Part shown: positions 51,011-59,551 of the stretch, in pieces
Layout: each line of letters starts with the position of its first letter
Numbering within the stretch: position 1 is the first letter of the stretch
Source: Bordetella parapertussis
GTDB taxonomy: Bacteria > Pseudomonadota > Gammaproteobacteria > Burkholderiales > Burkholderiaceae_C
DNA length: 64,000 bases
Assembly (NCBI GenBank): GCA_945901125.1
Contig: CAMDKD010000012.1
Location: 1 to 64,000, forward strand
Direction of reading: 5' to 3'
The notes under the pieces: model-generated
What the model saw: only the letters and a program-made list of their open reading frames with translations
Databases searched by the model: none
Told to the model about the DNA's origin: nothing
Program-made: the position numbers and the translations under genes

Positions 51011-52309
51011 ATGTCTTTCAACCAAACCCGCTTACTTCGCCTGTGCGCCGCGGCTGCCGTCAGCCTGTGTGCCATGACTGCCATGGCGCAAGAGACTTTC
51101 AAAATCGGCATCGTCAGTTTTCTCTCCGGTCAAGCGGCGGAAAGCTTTGGCATACCGGCTGTCAATGGCGCCAAGGTATTGATAGATGCGTTCAACAAGG
51201 GACAAGCGCCAGCGCCCTACAACAAAGTTGGCATCGGCGGTTTGCAAATAGAAGTTATTTATGTGGACGAGGCCGGCGGCGCCACCAAACAGGTTCAAGA
51301 ATTGCGTAACCTTTATGAGCGCGACAAGGTCGATGTGGTCGTGGGTTATGTAGGCTCAGGCGATTGCCTAGCGGTCGCGCCTGTGGCCGAGGAGTTGAAG
51401 AAATTCCTGATTCTTTACGATTGCGGAACTCCGCGTATTTTTGAAGAAAACAATTTCAAATACGTGTTTCGCACGGCGTCCCATGCGGCCATGGACAACG
51501 TCTCCATGGTGCGTTATTTGAAGTCTCGCAAAATCGCAGTTGGTAATTACAGCATGATCAATCAGGATTACGCATGGGGTCAGGATTCGCGCAAGGACTT
51601 CATGTTGTCCATGGCCAATTTGTACCCGAATGCCAAGCCTGCCGTGGACCAACTGCCTAAATTCGGTGCCGGCCAATATGGCACTGAAATTTCTGCACTC
51701 ATGTCTCAGCCTGCAGACCTGATTCATTCCAGCTTGTGGGGCGGCGACTTGCAGGCGTTTATTTTGCAATCCGGTCCGCGCGGCATGTTTAAAAAATCGC
51801 AAGTGGTGTTGACTGCTGCTGATCATGTCTTGCCGGGCTTGGGCAATAAAGTGCCGGACGGCACCATCATCGGAGCGCGCGGCGCTTATGGACTGATGGC
51901 GCCTCCTTCGCCTTTGAACACCTGGTGGTGGGAGCTTTACAGCAAAGCCAACAATGTGTATCCGGTGCAAGCACCTTACCGCATGGCGCAGTCGCTCATG
52001 GGTTTGAAACTCGCTGCGGAAAAAGCCATGGTGGCCAATAAAGGTCAAAAACCGTCTATGGACCAGATGATGACGGCTTTGCGCGGCAGCGAATGGATGT
52101 CTCCAGCCGGCAAGGTGCGCATGGCATTGGGTAACGGGCAACAGGCTATTCAGGACACGGCCATCGGGCGCACCAAGTGGAGCGAAGAAAAGAAACTGGT
52201 ATTGATTGAAGATATCCAATACTTTGACGCCGAGTGCGTCAACCCGCCGCCCAATGTGAAAACAGAGGATTGGCTCAAATCCGGTTTTGCCGGCGCCAAG
52301 TGCAAATAA
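51011..52309 (+). CDS. Liv-type ABC transporter substrate-binding protein
   Basis: The 432-residue periplasmic protein has a signal peptide (to about residue 26, AMAQ) and the type I periplasmic binding fold of the branched-chain amino-acid family (FKIGIVSFLSGQAAESFG, VDVVVGYVGSGDCLAVAPVAEELKKF). It is the first gene of a five-gene importer. Members of this family bind amino acids, amides, urea or aromatic and hydroxy acids, so the ligand stays open. The two Cys of SGDCLAVAP and YDCGTPRIF lie close together. Confidence 0.92.
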   Translation: MSFNQTRLLRLCAAAAVSLCAMTAMAQETFKIGIVSFLSGQAAESFGIPAVNGAKVLIDAFNKGQAPAPYNKVGIGGLQIEVIYVDEAGGATKQVQELRNLYERDKVDVVVGYVGSGDCLAVAPVAEELKKFLILYDCGTPRIFEENNFKYVFRTASHAAMDNVSMVRYLKSRKIAVGNYSMINQDYAWGQDSRKDFMLSMANLYPNAKPAVDQLPKFGAGQYGTEISALMSQPADLIHSSLWGGDLQAFILQSGPRGMFKKSQVVLTAADHVLPGLGNKVPDGTIIGARGAYGLMAPPSPLNTWWWELYSKANNVYPVQAPYRMAQSLMGLKLAAEKAMVANKGQKPSMDQMMTALRGSEWMSPAGKVRMALGNGQQAIQDTAIGRTKWSEEKKLVLIEDIQYFDAECVNPPPNVKTEDWLKSGFAGAKCK

Positions 52310-52359
52310 GCTCTGCTTGCCAAGCGCCAAACACGCTGAACCGAACCGGTAACTGATTC

Positions 52360-53256
52360 ATGCAACTTGCTTTGACCATTCTGGTCGACGGTCTGAGCTA
52401 CGCCTCTTGGCTGTTCATCGTCGCCCTGGGCCTGACACTGGTGTTCGGCGTCCTTAAAATCCTGAACATTGCACACGGCAGTTTTTATGCGCTCGGCGCT
52501 TATGCTGCTGCGTCTGTGGTAGCCTGGTTCAGCGGCAGCGGGGCGGCGCCTTCCTTGTCGCTGTTGGCCATGCTGCTGGCGGCCATCGGCGTGGCCATGT
52601 TGACCGCGCCCTTGACCGAGCGCGGCTTGCTGCGTTTTTACTATGGCCGCGACGAAGTGCTGCTGGTGCTGGTGACTTACGCCATGTTTTTGATGATGGA
52701 AGACATCACCAAACTCATTTGGGGTGCCAACCCGTATTACGTGTCAGAGCCTTATGCTTTGTTCGGCAACATAGACATGGGCCGGCAAAGCTATGTCGGC
52801 TATGACTTGTTTCTGGTGGTGCTGGCGGTGGTCGTGGGCTTGGCTGTCTGGTGGGGTTTGAACCGCACACGCGCGGGCAAAATTGTCACGGTCGTCATTC
52901 ACAGTCCCGAGATTGCCTCCAGCATGGGCATCAAGGTGTCGCGTGTTTACATGGTGTCTTTTACGGTGGGTATTTTCTTGGCCGCGTTGGGCGGCGCATT
53001 CACCGCTCCTATGATTTCAGTGCAGCCGGGTGTGTCGGTCGGCGTCATCATCATTTCTTTTGCGGTTGTCATTATTGGCGGCCTGGGCAGTATCGAAGGC
53101 GCTGCCATCGGCGCCATCATTGTCGGATTGGCGCGCGCCCTGGCGGTGCATATCATGCCAGTGGCTGAATTGTTTTCTGTTTATCTGGTGATGGCACTGG
53201 TGCTGGTGTTCAGGCCCGAGGGTTTGTTTCAACGTATTCAGGCCCGGAAAATTTAA
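52360..53256 (+). CDS. ABC transporter permease, LivH type
   Basis: The 298-residue membrane protein has about eight hydrophobic segments and the LivH-type blocks YASWLFIVALGLTLVFGVLKILNIAHGSFYALGAY and SFAVVIIGGLGSIEGAAIGAIIVG. It forms half of the translocation channel with the following LivM-type protein. It lies 50 bp after the binding-protein gene. Confidence 0.93.
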   Translation: MQLALTILVDGLSYASWLFIVALGLTLVFGVLKILNIAHGSFYALGAYAAASVVAWFSGSGAAPSLSLLAMLLAAIGVAMLTAPLTERGLLRFYYGRDEVLLVLVTYAMFLMMEDITKLIWGANPYYVSEPYALFGNIDMGRQSYVGYDLFLVVLAVVVGLAVWWGLNRTRAGKIVTVVIHSPEIASSMGIKVSRVYMVSFTVGIFLAALGGAFTAPMISVQPGVSVGVIIISFAVVIIGGLGSIEGAAIGAIIVGLARALAVHIMPVAELFSVYLVMALVLVFRPEGLFQRIQARKI

Positions 53257-53259
53257 ACC

Positions 53260-54192
53260 ATGATCAAGTTGTTAATCACTGCATTGCTGGTGTTTGTGGC
53301 TGCGCTGGGCGCCGGTGCTCTTGTGCCGCGCTGGTTGCAGTTCATGCTGACCATGGCGCTGGCCAACGGCCTGGTGTCGTTGGGCATTGTTTTTCTGATG
53401 CGCGGCGGCGTGGTCGCATTCGGACAAGGCCTGATGTCGGCCATAGGCGGATACACGGCGGCCTTGGTATTCAATATGCTGGGCTGGCAGGATGCCATTC
53501 TTTTGCCACTGCTAGGCGGCCTCATGGCTTGTTTGATCACCGCGCCCTTCGCACCCTTGTTGGCCGGTTACCGAGGTATCTTTTTCTCTATGTTGACCTT
53601 GGCCATGTCCATGGTCGGTTACGGCATCTTGGTCAAGACCGACAGTCTGGGCGGATCTGACGGCTTCAATATGGGCCGTGTCACCTTGTTCGGTCAATCG
53701 CTGGCAGACCATCAGGTCAGTTTCACGGTGTACGCTGTCACCTTGTTTTTTGCTGTGGCCAGCTCTTTGTTTGCGCGCATTTATTTCTCGTCTACCCGCG
53801 GCCTCATCACACAAGCCATCAAGGATAACGAGTTGCGCGTGGAATACATGGGCGGCTCGGTCAACCGCAGCATGGCGATTAATTTCTGGCTGGCGTCTTT
53901 TCTGGGCGGTCTGGGCGGCGCGCTGGCGGTGATGGCTTTAGGTCATATTGAACCGAACTTTAGCTATTGGACTGCATCGGGTGAATTTGTGTTTGTCGCC
54001 ATCCTGGCCGGCACACAAAGCGTGGTGGCCATCATGTTGTCTTCGGTGGTGCTCGAAGTGGTTCGCTCGTTTTCCAGCTCCTATTTCCCCAACACCTGGC
54101 AGTTGGCGCTGGGCCTGTTCCTGTTGCTGGTGATTCGCTTTTTGCCGCAGGGATTGGGCTCGCTGCGCCCGGGCAAAAAGGACGCGTCATGA
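53260..54192 (+). CDS. ABC transporter permease, LivM type
   Basis: The 310-residue permease has nine or so membrane segments with the LivM patterns LVSLGIVFLMRGGVVAFGQGLMSAIGGY and AINFWLASFLGGLGGALAVM, followed by VAILAGTQSVVAIMLSSVVLEVVR. It starts 3 bp after the LivH-type stop and overlaps the LivG-type gene by 4 bp, so the operon is tightly packed. Confidence 0.93.
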   Translation: MIKLLITALLVFVAALGAGALVPRWLQFMLTMALANGLVSLGIVFLMRGGVVAFGQGLMSAIGGYTAALVFNMLGWQDAILLPLLGGLMACLITAPFAPLLAGYRGIFFSMLTLAMSMVGYGILVKTDSLGGSDGFNMGRVTLFGQSLADHQVSFTVYAVTLFFAVASSLFARIYFSSTRGLITQAIKDNELRVEYMGGSVNRSMAINFWLASFLGGLGGALAVMALGHIEPNFSYWTASGEFVFVAILAGTQSVVAIMLSSVVLEVVRSFSSSYFPNTWQLALGLFLLLVIRFLPQGLGSLRPGKKDAS

Positions 54193-54953
54193 ATTCAGAA
54201 TTTTTACTGCAAGCCCAAGGCTTGAACAAAAGCTTCGGTGCCGTGGTCGCTGCCCAGGACATCAATATCAGCATTCGCAGCGGCGAACGCGTCAGCCTGA
54301 TCGGCAGCAACGGCGCGGGTAAAACCACGTTTGTCAACATGATCACCGGCTACATACAGCCTGACAGCGGAGAAATACATCTGGGCGGGCAACGTATCAA
54401 CACCATGACGCCGCGACAAATCACGCGGCTCGGTGTGGCGCGTTCTTTTCAGATCCCGCAGATTTACCCCAACCTCAGCGTGATGGAAAACATGCTGGTG
54501 GCACAGGCCTGTCACGAAGACCGTTTGTCATTGTGGCGACCGGCCCGCACGCTTGCGTCGCAGGAGCGCGCCGAGGAAGTCTTAAAGCGTTTTCGTTTGC
54601 AGGATCAGCGCCAGCGACTGGTGGCAGAACTGCCCGGCGGCATGCGCAAACTGCTGGACATCGCGCTGGCCATGACCGGCCAACCGCGCTTGCTGTTGCT
54701 GGACGAGCCCACCAGCGGTGTCGCCGCAGAAGAAAAATTTCCCATGATGGACACGGTCATGCAAGCGCTCAGCGGGCAACCGCTGACCACCTTGTTTGTT
54801 GAACACGACATGGACATTGTCAGCCGCTATTGCGACCGGGTGATTGCTTTTTACAGCGGCCGCATCATTGCCGACGATGTGCCGTCGGTGGCGCTGGCCA
54901 ATGCCGATGTGCGCCGTTTCGTCACCGGAGACACAGGGGCCGTCCATGCTTGA
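54189..54953 (+). CDS. ABC transporter ATP-binding protein, LivG type
   Basis: The 254-residue ATPase has Walker A IGSNGAGKTTFVNMI, signature LPGGMRKLLDIALAM, Walker B LLLLDEPTSGV and the H-loop LFVEHDMDIVSRYCDRVI. The signature Ser has become Pro-Gly-Gly (LPGG for LSGG). This variation is also seen in some other LivG-like proteins. It overlaps the LivF-type gene by 8 bp. Confidence 0.93.
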   Translation: MNSEFLLQAQGLNKSFGAVVAAQDINISIRSGERVSLIGSNGAGKTTFVNMITGYIQPDSGEIHLGGQRINTMTPRQITRLGVARSFQIPQIYPNLSVMENMLVAQACHEDRLSLWRPARTLASQERAEEVLKRFRLQDQRQRLVAELPGGMRKLLDIALAMTGQPRLLLLDEPTSGVAAEEKFPMMDTVMQALSGQPLTTLFVEHDMDIVSRYCDRVIAFYSGRIIADDVPSVALANADVRRFVTGDTGAVHA

Positions 54954-55599
54954 ACTGAAAAACATGCACGTGCTTATCGCGTCGGCGCAAGTGTTGCGCG
55001 GCTTTACCTTGTCGGTGCAACAAGGACAAATGGCCGGATTGGTCGGGCGCAATGGCGCGGGCAAAACCAGCACCATGCGCAGCATCATGGGTCATTTGCC
55101 CTTGCAACAGGGCAGCATGCACTTTGACGGGCATGACTTGTGTGCGCTGCCGCCGGAAGCGCGAGCCGCTTTAGGCATTGGCTATATGCCCGAAGACCGC
55201 GGTCTGGTGCCCGAACTCACGGTCGAGGAAAACATGTTGATTCCCTTGTGGGTCAGCAAAACGCTTGATGTTGACGAGCGTCTGGGCTTTGTCTACCAGG
55301 TCTTGCCGGAACTCAAAGAGATGGCACAGCGACGCGCTTTGTTGCTATCGGGCGGCCAGCAAAAACTCGTGGCTTTGGGGCGCGCATTGGCCGTGGGCAC
55401 CCGCCTGCTGTTGCTGGACGAGCCTTTTGAAGGCGTCGCCCCGGCTTTGTCTATGCGTTTGTCTGAAGTGATATCCCGCTTAAAAGGCAGCGAGTTGTCG
55501 GTGTTGATTTCTCAATCCGACTTGAACCATTCCAGCGGACTGTTGGACACCACGGTGGTGATAGAACGCGGTGCGAATGCGGTGACTGCCGCTGCGTGA
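54946..55599 (+). CDS. ABC transporter ATP-binding protein, LivF type
   Basis: The 217-residue ATPase has Walker A GRNGAGKTSTMRSIMG, signature LSGGQQKLVALGRAL and Walker B LLLLDEPFEGVAP. The start MLELKNMHVLIASAQVLRG at 54946 is chosen; the longer frame lies inside livG. In the switch region the usual H-loop His is replaced: the sequence reads VLISQSDLNHSSG, with Gln/Ser where LVEQN or VEH is expected, as in many LivF proteins. It ends the importer operon. Confidence 0.93.
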   Translation: MLELKNMHVLIASAQVLRGFTLSVQQGQMAGLVGRNGAGKTSTMRSIMGHLPLQQGSMHFDGHDLCALPPEARAALGIGYMPEDRGLVPELTVEENMLIPLWVSKTLDVDERLGFVYQVLPELKEMAQRRALLLSGGQQKLVALGRALAVGTRLLLLDEPFEGVAPALSMRLSEVISRLKGSELSVLISQSDLNHSSGLLDTTVVIERGANAVTAAA

Positions 55600-55689
55600 G
55601 CCGCGCGTAAAAGTCGGATGCTTAACGGTCTTTACGACCTCAGACACTGAAAGCCCAAACCATTGCTGTATTTGGTCAATATTGAGGCG

Positions 55690-57117
55690 TCAGTCTAAAA
55701 AAATCTTGCCCGGGTTCATGATGTTTTTCGGGTCCAGCGCCTGCTTGATGGTGCGCATCATGGACACCGCACCCGCACCTGTTTCGGTGACCAGGTATTC
55801 CATTTTGTGCAGGCCTATGCCGTGCTCACCGGTGCAAGTGCCGTCCATGGACAAGGCACGTGCCACCAATTGGTTGTTCAAGGTTTCGGCGGTGGCGCGT
55901 TCCTGGGCATTGTCCGGGTCGATCAAATAGCCGAAGTGGAAATTGCCGTCGCCCACATGGCCGACCAGGAAATACGGAATACCCGAGGCTTCTACCTCGG
56001 CCATGGAATCCAGCAAGCAATCAGCCAAACGTGAGATTGGCACACAGGTGTCAGTGCTGATGACGCGGCAACCCGGGCGGCTGTTCAAACCGGCGAAGTA
56101 GGTGTTGTGTCTGGCCGTCCATAAACGTGTGCGGTCTTCCGGTGTGGTGGCCCATTCAAACGCCTGGCCGCCGAATTCAGAAGAGATTTCCTGCACGGTT
56201 TCGGCCTGCTCCTTGACGCTGGCCGGTGAACCGTGGAATTCCATGAGCAACATGGGTTGCACCGGCAGACTGACCTTGGAATAGGCATTGACCATGCGCA
56301 CCGCGTTCTCGTCTATCAACTCCACGCGTGCGATGGGAATGCCCATTTGAATGATTTGTATGGTCGTGTGTACCGCCGCTTCGATAGACGGGAAAGAACA
56401 AGTGGCGGCAGACACGGCTTCGGGCAAGGGAAACAGTTTCAAGGTGATTTCTGTGATCACGCCCAGCGTGCCTTCGCTGCCGACCATGAGACGCGTGAGG
56501 TCGTAACCGGCGGAGGATTTGCGCGCGCGCGTACCCGTGCGAATCACTTCACCGCTGGCGGTGACCACTTGCAGGCCGAGCACGTTTTCGCGCATGGTGC
56601 CGTAACGGACTGCATTCGTGCCGCTGGCGCGGGTGGCGCTCATGCCGCCAATGCTGGCGTCGGCGCCCGGGTCTATAGGGAAAAACAAACCGGTGCTTTT
56701 GATTTCCTCGTTCAATTGTTTGCGGGTCACGCCCGGCTCGACGGTGACCGTCAAATCTTCAGGGTTGATGCTCAGCACTTTTTTCATGCGCGAGACATCA
56801 ATGCTGATGCCGCCTTGAACCGCTAGCAAATGGCCTTCCAGAGATGAGCCAATGCCAAAAGGAATGACAGGCACCGAATGCTCAGCCGCGTGTTTGACGG
56901 TGAACGCCACATCGGCGGTGCTTTCGCAAAACACCACAGCGGCCGGCGGCGGCACGGTGGTGTAAGCGGATTCGTCGCGTCCGTGGTGTTCACGCACAGC
57001 CATGGCGGTAGAGCAGCGGTCGCCGAAATGCGCCTTGAGCGTGTCAATCAAAACCTGCGGCACATCGCGCTGGGCAATGGCGGGCATCAAATGTTGGGCG
57101 GTGGTCGGTGCATTCAT
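55690..57117 (-). CDS. FAD-linked 2-hydroxyacid dehydrogenase (D-lactate/glycolate oxidase GlcD-type)
   Basis: The 475-residue flavoprotein has the PCMH-type FAD-binding domain (PAAVVFCESTADVAFTVKHAAEHSVPVIPFGIGSSLEGHLL, with PGADASIGGMSATRASGTNAVRYGTM) and the C-terminal FAD-oxidase domain. The latter ends GEHGIGLHKMEYL and ALDPKNIMNPGKIF. VGHVGDGNFHFGYLID contains the catalytic His region. Relatives oxidise D-lactate, glycolate or other D-2-hydroxyacids and pass electrons to cytochrome or quinone. It converges with the Liv operon. The substrate is not determinable. Confidence 0.9.
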   Translation of the reverse strand: MNAPTTAQHLMPAIAQRDVPQVLIDTLKAHFGDRCSTAMAVREHHGRDESAYTTVPPPAAVVFCESTADVAFTVKHAAEHSVPVIPFGIGSSLEGHLLAVQGGISIDVSRMKKVLSINPEDLTVTVEPGVTRKQLNEEIKSTGLFFPIDPGADASIGGMSATRASGTNAVRYGTMRENVLGLQVVTASGEVIRTGTRARKSSAGYDLTRLMVGSEGTLGVITEITLKLFPLPEAVSAATCSFPSIEAAVHTTIQIIQMGIPIARVELIDENAVRMVNAYSKVSLPVQPMLLMEFHGSPASVKEQAETVQEISSEFGGQAFEWATTPEDRTRLWTARHNTYFAGLNSRPGCRVISTDTCVPISRLADCLLDSMAEVEASGIPYFLVGHVGDGNFHFGYLIDPDNAQERATAETLNNQLVARALSMDGTCTGEHGIGLHKMEYLVTETGAGAVSMMRTIKQALDPKNIMNPGKIFLD

Positions 57118-57239
57118 GGCGGCGTACTCCTGTGGTCTTGCATTCTAAGCAGAGCGAGGCCATTCAGGAGCGGGCATAAACCCGCCGAAAAAGCAGGGCC
57201 TACTCAGGCGAAGACCTGGCTATCAAGAAAAATTGACGC

Positions 57240-58136
57240 TCAGGGTTTGGCTGGCAAGCTGATACCGGGGAAGATTTTGATCACAGCGCTGTCGTCTTCC
57301 TTGGCAAAACCGGCGGTGCTGGCTTGCATGAACATCTGGTGCGCAGTGCTCGAGAGCGGCAGCGGAAACTTGCTGGCACGCGCCATGTCCAGCACAAGCC
57401 CTAAGTCTTTGACAAAAATGTCTACCGCCGACAGTGGCGTGTAATCTGCCGCCAACACGTGTGCCATGCGGTTTTCAAACATCCAGCTGTTACCCGCGCT
57501 GTGGGTGATGACTTCATACAAAGCGGCCGGGTCCACGCCTTCGCGCAGTCCCAGCGCCATGGCTTCGGCGGCGGCGGCGATATGCACACCGGCGAGCAAC
57601 TGGTTGATGATTTTGACCTTGCTGCCGGCACCGGCGTGGTCGCCCAACTTGTAAACAGACGCCGCCATGGCGTTCAGCATGGGCTCGCACAGCGCGTATG
57701 CCGCCGGGGCGCCCGATGTCATCATGGTCATCTGGCCGCTGGCGGCTTTGGCGGCGCCGCCGGAGATGGGTGCATCCAAGTACAGCAAGCCCAAGGCATT
57801 CAAACGATCCCCCATGGCAATCGACCAGTTGGGGTCAACGGTAGAGCACATGATAAACACACTGCCTGACGCCATGGCCGCCGCCGCGCCATGCTCGCCG
57901 AACAAAACCGATTCGGTTTGGGCGGCATTCACCACCACGCTGATCACCACATCACAGGCCGCGGCGACGTCGGCGGGGTTGGCACAGGCAACGCCGCCTT
58001 CAGCGGCAAACTCGGCGGCGGCACCCGGGCGGGCATCGCAGACATGTACCGTGTAACCGGCGCGGCGCAAACTGCCGGCCATGCCGCGCCCCATGGCGCC
58101 TAAACCGATCAAACCGACATGCTTTGCCGCAACCAT
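57240..58136 (-). CDS. NAD(P)-dependent 3-hydroxyisobutyrate/threonate dehydrogenase family protein
   Basis: The 298-residue beta-hydroxyacid dehydrogenase has the N-terminal Rossmann motif VGLIGLGAMGRGMAGSL, the substrate loop LDAPISGGAAKAASGQMTMM and the catalytic Lys block GAGSKVKIINQLLAGVHIAAAAEAM. It ends with KDLGLVLDMARASKFPLPL. The GSKVK-INQLL pattern suits L-threonate dehydrogenase (LtnD) and glyoxylate or tartronate semialdehyde reductase relatives. It follows the FAD dehydrogenase gene's start by 122 bp on the same strand. Confidence 0.88.
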   Translation of the reverse strand: MVAAKHVGLIGLGAMGRGMAGSLRRAGYTVHVCDARPGAAAEFAAEGGVACANPADVAAACDVVISVVVNAAQTESVLFGEHGAAAAMASGSVFIMCSTVDPNWSIAMGDRLNALGLLYLDAPISGGAAKAASGQMTMMTSGAPAAYALCEPMLNAMAASVYKLGDHAGAGSKVKIINQLLAGVHIAAAAEAMALGLREGVDPAALYEVITHSAGNSWMFENRMAHVLAADYTPLSAVDIFVKDLGLVLDMARASKFPLPLSSTAHQMFMQASTAGFAKEDDSAVIKIFPGISLPAKP

Positions 58137-58216
58137 GTGAATCTCCTGAAAAGCGGTTAGCGTAGCTCAAACGGCGTGGTGCTGAGACAATGTTAAAAAT
58201 CATCTGGATCAAACAC

Positions 58217-58780
58217 ATGGCCAATCGACTTTCACAAATAGCCACGCGCACCGGCGACGACGGCACCACCGGCCTCGGTGACAACCGCCGCGTCAGCAAA
58301 AACAGTTTGCGTGTACATGCCATGGGCGAGGTCGACGAGCTCAACTCAAACATTGGCGTTTTGCTGTGCGAAGACATGCCCCCCGGCGTGCGTGAATTGC
58401 TGGTCGAGGTGCAGCATCAGCTGTTCAACCTGGGCGGCGAGCTCAGCATCCCAGGCTTTGAGTTGTTGAAAAACGAGGCCTTGCTGCTGCTGGACAACGC
58501 GTTGGCAGAGCACAACGCGGTCTTGCCCAAATTGCAGGAATTCATTCTCCCGGCCGGCAGCCGCGCGGCTGCGCTGGCGCATATTTGCCGCACGGTGGCG
58601 CGCCGGGCCGAGCGCGCGGTGGTGGCCTTGGGCGCTGAAGAAGCCTTGAACCCGACGCCGCGTCAATACCTCAACCGCTTAAGTGATTTGATGTTTGTGC
58701 TGGCGCGCGTGCTCAACCGCATGCACGGCGGCGACGATGTGTATTGGAAAAGTGAACGCATGAAAGCGGTTGACGCATGA
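58217..58780 (+). CDS. Cob(I)alamin adenosyltransferase, PduO type
   Basis: The 187-residue enzyme makes adenosylcobalamin from cob(I)alamin and ATP. The ATP-binding start is IATRTGDDGTTGLGDNRRVSK. VDELNSNIGVLLCE and the C-terminal RRAERAVVALG, LNRLSDLMFVLARVLN are PduO/MMAB signatures. The ATG at 58217 is preferred over a start nine codons earlier because family proteins begin near the TRTGDDG motif. It overlaps the next gene by 4 bp. Confidence 0.94.
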   Translation: MANRLSQIATRTGDDGTTGLGDNRRVSKNSLRVHAMGEVDELNSNIGVLLCEDMPPGVRELLVEVQHQLFNLGGELSIPGFELLKNEALLLLDNALAEHNAVLPKLQEFILPAGSRAAALAHICRTVARRAERAVVALGAEEALNPTPRQYLNRLSDLMFVLARVLNRMHGGDDVYWKSERMKAVDA

Positions 58781-59145
58781 ACTTTGACAGCTTGCCGCGC
58801 ATGGCCGACAAATTTGAGCCAAGCTTGTGCCTGACCACGCGCATCAAGTATTCCTCCATTGCGCTTGTGTTGGCTTTAGGTGGTTTGTCTATCAAAGCGT
58901 TTGCAATGGAAACTTGGTTGATAGCGATGGCGAACCCGGCGGCGGTGGCTTGCAAAGAGGCTGGCGGGCAGATGAGCAAAATTTACACTGACAAAGGCGA
59001 ACAAGGCATGTGTACTTTGCCCTCAGGTGTGGTGTGTGAGGAGTGGGCATTCTTTAAAGGCGCATGTGGTCAGGTCAAGCCTTTGCAAACACAGCCTGCA
59101 ACACAGACAGACAAGCCTGCTTCTTCACCTGCTGAGAAGAATTAA
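58777..59145 (+). CDS. Secreted DUF333 protein
   Basis: The 122-residue protein has a membrane/signal segment at about residues 25-43 (YSSIALVLALGGLSIKAFAM). The DUF333 module follows: ANPAAVACKEAGGQMSKIY, EQGMCTLPSGVVCEEWAFFKGAC with four conserved Cys. The tail is rich in Thr, Gln, Pro and Ser. The module occurs in small exported or periplasmic proteins of unknown role. It overlaps the adenosyltransferase gene by 4 bp, and a start at 58804 (MADKF) is an alternative. Confidence 0.85.
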   Translation: MNFDSLPRMADKFEPSLCLTTRIKYSSIALVLALGGLSIKAFAMETWLIAMANPAAVACKEAGGQMSKIYTDKGEQGMCTLPSGVVCEEWAFFKGACGQVKPLQTQPATQTDKPASSPAEKN

Positions 59146-59551
59146 TTGGGGGCAGGTTCCAATTTATTTCAGTGAAGTGTTCACGCCACGCCGGGACGGT
59201 CGCCGCTCACTGCCGCTGCGCGCCAATGTTCGCGTCGGCCCGCCCGCCATGTCGTTTGTCCACTTGCTAAGTTTTCTCCGACTTCATTTCTGCTTTATCG
59301 ACTAACTGTATTTCTGCGGCTAGCAAGCATTAACAGCCTCGACAAACGCAATCGTTCTAAAAGAGTTACATCACTTCAGGCCGACTTTGCTGTACTCATA
59401 ACAGCACGCGCGCTATTGCTTTGTTGTTATAAAAAATCAATTGTTCATAGCAGACTAATTATTAAGTATAAGATAGTGAGCAATCTCATGAGGAAGCGCC
59501 CAGTGCGAATACCCGCCTCCTTCATCCGCCACCGTCTTCCAAGCAGCCCGC
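59146..59551. other. Gene-free left border of the restriction-modification island
   Basis: These 406 bp hold no convincing gene. The left half is GC-rich and contains the first copy of a 28-bp repeat. The right half (about 59270-59490) is strongly AT-rich, with several TATAAG/TATTAA-like hexamers that could be promoter elements of the R-M gene. No terminator with a clear stem was found after the DUF333 gene. Confidence 0.5.
59228..59255 (+). repeat. 28-bp direct repeat, left copy
   Basis: The 28-bp sequence begins GTTCGCGTCGGC and ends CGCCATGTCGT. It is identical to 62989-63016. Sequences on either side of the two copies differ. Together the copies bound the R-M gene. Confidence 0.9.

Noticed and set aside
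51368..52330. 320-codon minus-strand frame
   Set aside because: It is the antisense shadow of the Liv substrate-binding protein gene, with His/Arg-rich composition typical of a shadow frame.
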